From Peronospora farinosa (Eukaryota; Oomycota; Peronosporomycetes; Peronosporales; Peronosporaceae): a DNA stretch of 64,000 nucleotides. Shown piece after piece: positions 31,490 to 41,951 of this stretch (its first letter is position 1; every line of letters begins with the position of its first letter). The stretch lies in assembly GCA_947646735.1 (NCBI GenBank), contig CANTFK010000756.1, forward strand, positions 1 through 64,000, written 5' to 3'. The position numbers and the translations under genes were made by a program. The notes beneath the pieces are model-generated. The model was not told where the DNA came from. It saw nothing but the letters and a program-made list of their open reading frames with translations, and made no database searches.

Positions 31490-33240
31490 AAGTGGAAAGC
31501 TCTGCGTCGCCTACAGGCTTAACTGACCTTACTACCATTGTTGCCGTGCTCAAAAATACTCCTCAGCGGATCCAGCGTGCTGCCCTTCAAGACTTCGTCA
31601 ACCGCGAGCTCGCCAAATTGCGTCGGCAAGCGTCAGCTTTCGAAGTTTTCACGGGGTTTAATGTCATTAACTCAACGTTTCGATTTACAGCGGCGAGGGC
31701 CCAAAGTGCCTCGTGCTAATTTTCTGCCTTTGTGAAGTGTACATCGATTTCCAAGCCCTCCAGCTAACGATGTAGTTCACTCGTACGCATCCAAGCTGAC
31801 TGGTAAGACTAATGAGTGGGCATTGGGAAAGCTTGTTGCCAATCCGAAAGATTTCTCGAAAATGAAGACCTTGAAGGATGACTTGTGCTTGGCGTGTGAG
31901 ACTCCGCAAGACGAGCAACAACATTCATCCGCATTCTTTGCGTGGAAGCAGGTTTGTCTGTCAATGGACTACATCCAGCGCGCACGTAACCTGGCATCGT
32001 GCATAGTCGCCGACCCTATCGACACGGTGACACAAGTCCATGTGTTCGTCACCAGAATAAATGCTGGGCATCAGCTTTTTTATTTAACGCAAATTCTCCC
32101 GCTTTTCTAAAAGAGGCTGTCAGCATTGCCCTTAGTGAAGACTTCAGTGTCTTGGCTTCGCAAGTGGATTACTTGCTGCCCCTACGCGCCGCTCAGGAGC
32201 ATGAGCCAATGGGATAGATGCGATCGAGTACGCCACAGGTCATAGACGCGCTTCCAGTCATAATCCTTGGAAGCCTGCGGCAGCAAAGAATTAAATCTTC
32301 TTCCGATGTCGTAAGCCTGGTCACCGCGCAGCAGTTTTCCGCGCACCTGCATTAGTACTCGCTGTCACCGAGTTTGACGTCTCCGTCTCCCTCGCCGGGC
32401 AGCCAAAAAACGTCGAGAACCAGTAGGCGCGGGGCGCCTTACTGGGCGAGGACGGAAGAACGTGCCTAAGGGGCGACACGTTTCCTAGTCCCGCTTTGCA
32501 TTATGCACATCTGAATGTCACCATTTCCAGCAATCCGCGTTTGATTGTGCTCAGTGTTTACGTTGACGGTGCGTCGCGACCACTCCGCACTTTGCTGGAC
32601 TCAGGCGCGACAAAAAAATTACAATGCGCCGACAAACTGTCGATCCTCCTCTGTCCGCGAGTCACCTAAAGATAAAGTCATTAAGTATACAGACAGCAAG
32701 CCTCGCACGCACCGAAAACGTTCGGTGGTGTTTCCTTACGGGTTTAACACTTTTACCATATGTAATGAATTTCAAGTTATTGACTTAGGTGGAACCTTAT
32801 ACTGTATATGTGGGATGACAAGGCTTGCGCGACATCGATCCGACATAAATTGGCTGAATCGTGCGGTTCAGCCACGTGACATCGATGTTAAAGCGGTACT
32901 TGCCGTCCTTGATGACCCTGCAAGTACGTGGCAGCATCGCGGATCCCGATCCACAAATCAATATACCCCCGAAATGTGGATGTCCCCTCGCGCGTGGTGT
33001 GCAACTCTGCAATATGCTCCCCATCATCGTCCAACGTGGCGATGCCCAACCATCTGCGAACATATGCGGAGAGTCTTTGCGTTTAGGAGCAGTATGCACG
33101 GCTACGCGTGCCGTAAGAAAAGCTTCACTAGACGAGTATTGTACTGCATTCGTCCGCCAGTGTAATACCGAGACGTCTTCTGCCGAACCTGTACCATTAA
33201 CGACTCGCAGAACCCTGAGAGATGGTATGTGAGCTGGCGT
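31490..33240 (+). mobile_element. Decayed Ty3/gypsy retrotransposon, second gag-protease remnant
   Basis: Gag-like coding begins at about 31492 (helical, RAALQDFVNRELAKL) and continues in shifting frames through 31.82-32.22 kb (SIALSEDFSV). A CCHC knuckle remnant reads FRCRKPGHRAAV near 32.30 kb with its last cysteine lost. A retropepsin with LLDSGAT is at about 32.59 kb, disrupted within an A homopolymer, and continues in frame 32.64-33.16 kb (VIDLGG, LARH). No RT or integrase follows on this strand. It differs from the remnant at 28.5 kb, so it is a separate element family or copy. Confidence 0.75.
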
Positions 33241-33359
33241 GGGCCGCGGACCGTCCTTCTTGCTTTGTGCACTGGCGATAACGTTGTCATCACTGTAAAC
33301 GCCACGGCGTAGCGCGGCCAAATTGAGCTCAATGGATGACCATTCTTGGCGATTGTCCA

Positions 33360-36095
33360 TTTACCAAAGAGGATCGCACGTGGATTGGGAGGTATGAGCG
33401 TGTGCGTGATGAACATTATCGAGCGCATGGGTGGATTTGAATGAGCATGAACGTGCGTCAAAACTCTGTACTGACCCCAAGAACTCGCTCTCAGACGGCG
33501 GGTTGTCCAGCGTCGCCACCTGCGCGGCGTTCTTAATTAGCGAATTCTCCAATATCGCGAGCTTCTTGACGCTCGCGATCCCGCTCACCTCCCGGTCGTA
33601 GTCGCTCACGATATCTGGAACATCCGCGAGAAGTGTCGCGCGAGGTTCTCACGTATCGCTATTCGGGGAACAGCCGAGCCAGCGAACGCGATAATATCGC
33701 GTTTCCGGAACGAGGTTCGTCTGAGCGCGGGCGGCGCCGTGAGAAGTCTGAGACGGGTCACGATGTTCCAAGATTCTTTCCACAAGCCAATGTCGAATTC
33801 CAGCGCTGTCAACCAGCGGTGGTGGACCGTCGCGCTGAAAAGAAGCATGAGGCATCAGAGTCTGAACGACCGGTGCCGACTCCTTCGGTCGTGGCGCAGC
33901 TCCAGGAGGTTGATCGGCGGGTGACGTTCGTAGACCATGATAGGAGTCAATCACGGGAGCTGGCTGAGGCTGCGTAGATTCTCGCGGAGGAGGCTTCTTC
34001 TGCGATTGCTGGATTCGCTTAGCGACTCGAGCGCTTGGAGCAGACAAATTCTGCTCTTCGGCGTACAATGCGGAGTTGCGCTGGCTACGCCAGCCCGATC
34101 CGCCAAGACCTCCAAGAACTCCGCGTTATTGGGGACCGCGTTATGCACCTGTGTCGAATCAGTCGTCGACGGGAGGACCGCCGGCCAGCAACGCTTTAGA
34201 CGACCGACGTAGAAAGTTGGTTGGAGACGCATCGACGAAGGGATGTCCAGTTCGTAGGCACCCCATTCACTATAATTACTTTAAATGGACCAATATACCG
34301 TGGTGCTAGTTTCGGTGTGCCAAGATTTGTCACTGATGCGTTGGTTATGCTTGTCGTCAAAAGTAGAACCAAATCACCGAACTTATACTTCTCAAGGTTC
34401 TTGCGTCCACGCTGGTCTACAAACACCTTCTGCTTATCGATAGCAGCGGCAATGACGTCGCGCACAATTTGCGCGACAGATTGACGATATATTACAAACT
34501 CGTCGAACAACGTAAGTCCCACAGACGGACCCCCGATGAAGTTTGAGCTGCGCATGCCGGAGAAAAAATGTTCTGTGACTTAAAAAGGGGTTTGCACCGC
34601 ATGTAGCGAGACGAGTAATGTCTTATTCGAGGACGTCAGTGGCACCGAGACATTCGTTGCCCCTCTCCCAACAAGAGTAGAAGAATAGGCCAAGACAAGA
34701 AGAGCCATGACGCGCGGATAGCGGGCGTTATTCTCGATAACGGGAGTTTAACCAGTCGAAGCGTGAACATCATTGTTTATCGCGAGCTCAGTCATGGGGA
34801 GGAACTCGATCCATGACGTAAAAACCGTGGCGTAAATGCGCATAACGTCCTCCAACACGCGATTGATTCGCTCGGTTTATCCATCCGTTTCAGAGTGCGC
34901 GGTGGTAGACATCATTAGACGAGTGCCGAAAATCTCGAACCAGCGAGACCAAAACGTGGCCGTGAATTAAGTATCGCGATCAAATACGACCGTGGCGGGC
35001 ATGCCATGATTTTTGAAGACCATGTCTACGAAGAGAGCCGCGATATCTTTGACCGTGATGAAAGCAGCGACATGTGAGAGATGCGCCATCTATCTGAATC
35101 TGTCCACGATGACTTATATGCCTGTGCACCCCTGCGCATTGGCTTGCAACCCAAAAACGAAATCCAACGCTCACGGAATTATAAAGACTTGTGGCTATTG
35201 GTAGAGTGCAAAGCGGGGCATGTGCCGACGGGGTCGCCTTCACACGCTGGCACATATCACAGGACCGAACCTAGTTGCGGACCCATTCATACATGTGATG
35301 TCAATAAAAAAATCCGAAACAGCGCGACATACGTCTTCTCGCGACCCAGATGGCCGCTTGTGGCGCTATCGTGGTGCTCGTGGAGAACACGAGCACCAAG
35401 ATCATCGTAGAGTGGGACGATGATACGAGGAGTGTTAAACTGATCAACTTGATACTTCTTGCCATCGAAGAAGTACCGCGCAATGTGAGCACGAGTGGAA
35501 GCTGAGAGCGAGCGCAATGCTTCATCTGAGGGGTCGCTACAGTAGCGGACGATCGGTGAGTAAAATAAATCACGTGGATAAGCCTCTGCGATGTCATCAC
35601 GCAACCGTGGTATTTATTTTAGGCTTCAAACACGCGATGCAATTGTCGTCATCCACGTCCGTCGTGGCTACAGCTTTTCTACGTTCGCGGGTGTCATAGA
35701 CGGGTCTCCGCGATGAAGCATCTGCAATAATATCTGTTGATCCAGGCTTGAAAGGTACCACAAAGTTGTACTCAGCGAATAATGACAATTAGCGCGCCAT
35801 GCGATGGCTGTCATGAAGGTCTTAGTCGCAATTCGTAGGGACGCATGATCGGTGTAGATGATGAAAGTCTGCTCTTCAAGCAGGTAAACGTAAAATTTCA
35901 AGATTGCGTAGCGCATCGCTGTCGTGAACTGAGAAATTCGCGTGGTGGGTTTTACGAAACTTATCTTTTGACAGATGCTGCACTTTTGCGACCACTTGTA
36001 TCCTGGAAAGCGAGATAGCTCGCTTTTTACATAAGAGAGGTCCATTTTCTCTATATCTTTGCTCTCCTGTTGCCTCGGCGGACGATAGGATCACG
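33360..36095 (-). mobile_element. Decayed gypsy chromovirus, RNaseH-integrase-chromodomain
   Basis: Read on the minus strand from 36095 down: RNase H-like sequence (YTDHASLRIATK; PGSTDIIADASSRRP), the H2C2 integrase zinc region (GHLGREKT) near 35.35 kb, an integrase core (VDRFRKMAHL; FDRDT; TERINRVLED) interrupted by at least three stop codons at 34.7-35.25 kb, the integrase C-terminal barrel (KLAPRYIGPFKV) at about 34.25-34.3 kb, and a chromodomain (VERILEHRD, YYRVRWLG) at about 33.65-33.8 kb. Chromodomains direct chromoviral integration. It lies tail to tail with the plus-strand remnant ending at 33.24 kb. Non-functional. Confidence 0.8.
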
Positions 36096-39000
36096 AGTGA
36101 ACATGCGACTGTTGTAGGCTGAAGTCCTTCAGTTCCGCTGCAGCGATCACTTCATCGAGCAATTCTAGTTCCAAGCAGAACGAGGTGGATCATGACGGGA
36201 TCATCTGCAAGACACTTGATGAACACGTGACCTGTGTAAGCACCTCGCCATTTGTATCGTAACAAACCAATAAGGTTTAATACGATGCAAATAGCGGCTG
36301 TTGTCTCAATAGTTCAGACTATTGATAACACAACCACATCAACAAGTCAGCTTGTTGGGCGCCTTGTTTTCCTTACAGGTACACCTGTTGAGCCACACGC
36401 TCCTGTATTAAGGTAAGCTTTTTCATCGCGTCTTCAAGTTCATGTTGAATGAGCTTGGTGATGGTTGCATGTTGCTCATCTCCTACTAGAGAGAACAACA
36501 TTAACCGAAGGTGGCATTGCCGGCAAAATAATTCATACACTGTACCGCTTGCCATTCGAGATCACTCAAATGCCATAAGTCTTCATGCGATGAGTGATGA
36601 CATTCCACATCGGCTGGTTACATGGCGGATGGATCGATGATCGTTCGAAGGACCACAAAGTACTACCAGGTGTGACGGGGCACCCATCAATTACACTGAC
36701 ACAGTATACCCTACCTACACTGATGACAGTGTAAGCAGGTGCGCCGAAACCTCACGTACACGAGGTTAGTAGAGGAACCTATCCTCATGAACAAACACGC
36801 TTAGAAGTAGGGGAAAAGAGAACTTTATTTTTTATCGTTGAACTACTTAATAAAACAAATCTGTTATAACATGTGTTACTTATGTGAATATACAACTATG
36901 TATGTCGACTTCTTGTCCTTCACTCATTGCGCGCGTCCATCCTTCATTGGCCAGTTAATATCATGGCCTATATCAACCAGTGAGAAGGGTATTAACGATA
37001 ATGTTATCCTTTTAAAGGTAATAATGCTCGATATTTCTAGTATATCCTCAAATATTAGTTAAGATAACATCAGAGACTATTAATAGCTAAGATAATATAA
37101 AAGAATACTATTTGCTAAATTAATATTTTCATTGGCACGTAATGTTTGTGCCAAGGATATGTAACAAACATACTCCGTCTCATAGTATCCCACCCGGAGC
37201 GAGAGGCAGTAGGTCACCCGTATTGTGGTGATCGGGGTATGAATACGCTTCAGACGACTTGTTGTGCGCATCTTTGCCAAAGTACGGCTGAGGCAATGAG
37301 ATTGGCAGGTGAGTACCCGTGCCTTGGACGCATCAAGATGCTGCCTGGACGCCATTTTCCCGACAGCTGCATCGATACCGTTAAACTCAATGCACGATTA
37401 CCACGAAAGCTCTACTCAAGACAAACTGGTCCAGATTTAAGAAGAAGGATGTGAGTGCATACAGTCATAGCAGGAGTCGTCTGTATTCGTGATCCAGTAG
37501 TTGATCATTGAAATCTCTGAGAGCAAGGTAGAGCTGAGCCGTGACAACGAAACCCGCTATCTGAATTATCCTTAAGGTCATTTGTCGGCAATAAACTCGG
37601 TGAGGAGGTTTGTAATGGCTGCCGCAATCAAAAAGAAGAGTGCAATATCTGCGTTAAGGTGTTTATCGAAGCCGTAAGTATCTTGCACACGTGTAGGCGT
37701 GACGTCGAAAAGGAACCAGCTTGCACCAAAGAGTTTGTGCTGTAGCGAAAAGTTCTCTTGCACTTTATCTCATAATTTGAGTCTGCACGATATCTACGAT
37801 CTCTCTTCTTCTGGTTGATGGGCAGAGTAATGTGCGATGGTGATAGATCTTCGCTGGAGTTGAAATGACGTCGCAGCACGAGCAATCCAGGAAATTACCG
37901 GTAAGCAGCAGAACTTGCCACTTGATGGATCGCTGAGTATTCAAGGACAGTATGATGGAGTCCATGAGCGGTGCAAGTAGCTGTCCGATGCCCTGAACAT
38001 GAAACACCGCCGCCGCAACTTTGATCGTCTTAAGCTCATCATTACTGTCGATAGTATCTGTCAAACCTCGAACATGTAGATACACTTTTCTGATCATTTC
38101 TGCTTACTTTTAGTGACTGACAGTACAAGCTTATTGTTTATGCCTGCAAAGGACATTGGTCCCGGTGAGGAACGTGTAAAAACTAACGCCATTTGGTCGT
38201 TGCAGTAGAAGCTGTCAATGTGATCGACTTTGTATTGAGGCGCAGTCTCCTTGAGACTGCAAACGACTATTCTGCAATAAGAACCCATCAAGCGATGTTC
38301 GCAAATCACCACGGGTCAAAGCACAACTGCAGGAATTCGACCCCGGCAGATTAAAAGTGCAAGACTTGACTTATGAACGTCAAGTGTAGGAGATTTACGG
38401 CTAGTACAACTATCAGCAGGGTTCTGCTGAAGCCTGTGCGCTTCAAACGACACATCAACATCAAAAGTAGTAAGACAGAAGATGGATGTGCTTGTGAACG
38501 GCATACTTTGCAGCTGTCAGTTGTCAGCAATGAGAGCTTCGCGAGTAATGAAAGTGGACTTGGATCCAGCCAAGTCGTTGTTGGTGAGGGACCTTTGTCC
38601 TGCATGTATACATGCAAAATGTAATGCATGTCCATCAAACGTCAACTGCCTCGACTCGAGGTTGACAACAGCTTGAAGTAAACAAGGAAATGGAGAAGAA
38701 ACACATTCACAAAAAAGCACGCGGAGTATTCAAGCGAGAAACCATCCGTTGAGTACTAGACCAGCCTCGGTCCGGAAAGCCGTCTATCTTGCACGTTCTA
38801 GCCGGTAAGTTCTTCATTAGCGAGAGCGGCACGATCAAAAGCGACACCTTGTACAACGGACACAAACAGATACAATTTATCTACTCCAAGCTGAGCAGAT
38901 TCGTGTACGCTGCGATTAGCGCAACAGGGACATTGCTGCAACTCTTGATCATTCTGCCAAAAGATCACGGTATATTTATGGACGACCACATCGATTATTT

Positions 39001-39192
39001 TACTTATTATAATATCAGATACCCAATTTCAATAGTAGCATCGACTAAAACAATCCTAATTTTGTGCTATTTCACTGAATTGAGCCAATCAGAATCCCAT
39101 ATTGTGTTTCTTTAAACAGCTTTTTGTGTCTATTAGAAGACATAAAGTCAGACCAGAATGGGTCTGACTATTTATTGACAGTCTCATTTGTC
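36096..39192. other. Rest of repeat island, no supported gene
   Basis: About 3.1 kb with short frames only. A possible LTR starts with TGTGACGGGG at 36671 and contains the perfect 7 bp hairpin TACACTG-N4-CAGTGTA at 36716-36733. A run of three neighbouring minus-strand frames (38312-38094, 38097-37765, 37763-37578) has amino-acid composition that could be a broken gene, but no family was recognised. AT-rich sequence fills 36.8-37.15 kb. Confidence 0.4.
36671..36840. repeat. Possible solo LTR fragment
   Basis: Begins TGTGACGGGGCACCC and contains a perfect 7 bp stem, 4-base loop hairpin at 36716-36733. It is next to the 5' side of the minus-strand chromovirus remnant, where an LTR would be expected. 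No partner LTR was recognised, and the right end is uncertain. Confidence 0.35.
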
Positions 39193-41449
39193 ATGTATAA
39201 GCTGATGCTGGGGAAGTACACGGCGTTACTGAGCTGCCTGTTTTATCAACAACGAACAGAGGCCGCTAGTGCACACTACTCGCTTAACTTGACGGGTATC
39301 GCATCGGGCACAGGTGCCAGTTATTGACGTACAGGAGATACTTTGTCCGGAATTTTTGACACACTTTTTGTTACTATGCAGCGTACACGATCACTATGAA
39401 CATTGGCACATTAAATGGCTTGGGATCTTCAAGAGGAAAGGTACGCAGTCATTATAATACGTCTGGTTGTTCATATTTTTCGAGGTCTGTTTGTGACGAG
39501 AGCGGTCTTTTTGTCGTTATGGGCAGAATACCTTTCGACTGATCGCAGACACGGGCTCTTCGAATGACGCAGTGATTGGATATGGGTGTTGTGGTGATGA
39601 CGCTGAAGTGACGTACTCATGTGATGCATCATCGACCTGCATTAATAGTGGGGGTGGTGTGATTACTTTAGCATTTGCAGGAGCCAACATAAGGTAAGAT
39701 ACTGTAGTTTTGACGTGAGAGATGTTGATTGCTGATCTGTGGTTGTATTGTGCTGTAGAGGAGAGTTTATGACGGATATATGGTCATCTAGTGACATTGG
39801 CAGTATTTCCAAGACTTTCTTGGTCATTGAGGAGCAAGACACGTTCTATCGATCCACATACGACGGTATTACTGGCTTGGCGTATAAGGCTTTAGCAGCA
39901 TCGACGGGCGAAACTGTGTCGTCGTTATATAATGTGTTGGTGAGTACGGGAAAGACAGAAGATGCATTTGGAATGCTATTGTGTGGCACGATGCAGCCCA
40001 TGTTACAGACGGGAGGGACCAGTTTCTCGCGCCATTCCGGCCAGTTGATGATTGGTGGCACGGAAGGCCCTAATGGAGAGGTTTACTACATGGGAGATAT
40101 GTTGTACACTCCGATTACAAGAGTGCGTGTATTTTGTGCGGTTTATGATACGGTCAGTCCTGCGTGAGCTGACCACGAGCTATTGCTACTTGTACTTTGT
40201 ATTCATTTAGGAAGCATGGTATGTTGTGACAGTAACGGACATTGGATATAACGGTGCGAGTCTCGGACTTTCGTGTGATAAGTACAACGATCCACAGGCC
40301 ATTCTCGATTCTGGCACAAGCAATTTGGCGTTTCCGTCGGATGTGTACAACGCTCTTATGGACCAGATCAAAGCGGCAACGTTGAAAGCTATACCAGACT
40401 TTGACACCAGTTACTTTGACGACTCAACTTCGTGCTGTGACGAGGATTACTGCGATCCGACGTCGTCGAACGCTGCGTTGTTGCTGTTGCCTTCTATTTA
40501 CTTCACTCTTGGAATGGAATCGAGTGATGGGTCCACTAAGAAGCACTTTGTTGTTGAGATTCCGTCTGAGTACTACTGGCGACCTGAAATGAATGGCGCG
40601 AACTCTGATACACCTTGTCGCGCAATCGGCATCTCCGAAGGAACTTCAACTGTTCTTGGCGACGTATTTATGGATGGGCTATACTCGTATCACAATCGAG
40701 CGGATGGAAAAATTGGTCTAGCCGTAGCTGACAACTGCCCAAATAGCATCAGCTCGAGCAAGAAAGTTTATGCCTCCCGTGATAGCGGTGATTGGTGTTC
40801 GTGCTTCTCCAGTGCGCTAAAAAGGAGAAGTTCATGGAGTACATACATTCCGTGGGGCCATGGATGTTTTTTCTTGCAATGGTGGATGTACGTGGTGATT
40901 GCCAGCTTTGTGGTCGTGATTGCCTTTGTCTGTGTATTAATTTGGTGGCAAAGAATCAATAAACGTATGAAGAAACTACAAGACGAGTCACGCAGAACCG
41001 GCAGCAGCGGTGCCCGCACAGTTCGCTTTCCAACGATGCAATTGTCTGGCTCAGACACAAGACAAGCACTATCACCTGCGTCCCCGTGTCATAATAACTA
41101 CACAGCGCCTGCGTCAACACCAAAAAGAGCGTCTACTCGTTCTGGTGAGTCCAATTTTGGGCGGAAGTCAATGCAGTCGTCAAAATCTCACAATAGTCAG
41201 TCGGAGCAAAGGGGGAAGGATGTACCAGTGATGGCTGAGTCCAAATATCTCAGCATGAACTCGCCTCTGTCACCATTATCTTCAAGGTCCAGTATCGCGC
41301 TACTTTCGGAACCAAATTCGTCAATTAGCTCCGTCGATAGCAGAAAACCGATGTCAAAGCCATTTTCCAATAGCTCTCGTTACAATTCGAGCTACAGTTC
41401 AAACTACAGCGATCGATGGGGTGCGTCGTTAAAAGAAGACGAGTTTTAG
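39193..41449 (+). CDS. Membrane-anchored pepsin-like aspartic protease (A1 family)
   Basis: Five exons: 39193-39319, 39382-39440, 39527-39693, 39759-40122, 40211-41449, giving about 651 residues. The first donor could also be at 39314, which keeps the frame. The N-terminus is signal-peptide-like. Both catalytic aspartates are present: DTGSS (Asp about 70) and DSGTS (Asp about 272), with the usual C-terminal GDVFMDGLYSYH motif. The propeptide is very short. A transmembrane helix (about 462-485, WWMYVVIASFVVVIAFVCVLIWW-type) is followed by a Ser-rich cytoplasmic tail of roughly 165 residues. The design resembles BACE-like proteases; the substrate is unknown. Confidence 0.87.
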
Positions 41450-41951
41450 GCAATGCATAGCAGCGTTAGTAGAGGTATTAATAATCGACAGTGTATTATA
41501 ATATAATCATATATATATTTACATGAATGATGTGAAGATTATTAATACAATGTTAACTACATGTTACTAGTTGTACTTTTGTAATTACTTCGAAATGCAA
41601 AACCCTAACCTATCGATTGACAACATCTTAAGTAACATACGCTGAACAAAAACACGTGAATAACCTTCTACTGTAATACTACTGTATAAACTAAAGCTGT
41701 TTACTACTCAATATGACAGGTTTCTCCACTCGTAGTACGATCACCATGTCGTGTCATGTCGGAACCTTTCCCTTTTATATTTAATATATTCAATACATTG
41801 CATTCTCTCAGGTTATCAATTCCTACCGACCATACTTGTTTCAAGTGACGCAAGACGTCTGCACCGAACGTCTATAGTCAGTGCACGTTTGCTCGCACAA
41901 TCAGCACAACCCCATCATTTTGTACACACTCACGAGTATCCCTCTTCTCCC
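41450..41951. other. Intergenic, AT-rich
   Basis: 500 bp between the protease stop and the PDZ gene start, rich in TATA and TAAT runs. No gene is supported; the open frame upstream of 41952 starts only from GTG and has no domain. Confidence 0.5.

Noticed and set aside
36373..36555. A 60-residue minus-strand frame with coiled-coil character next to the chromovirus.
   Set aside because: Possible gag start, but too short and without a recognisable motif.
37578..38312. Three consecutive minus-strand frames that could be a broken gene.
   Set aside because: No family recognised and no splice model joins them convincingly; left as unassigned sequence in the repeat island.
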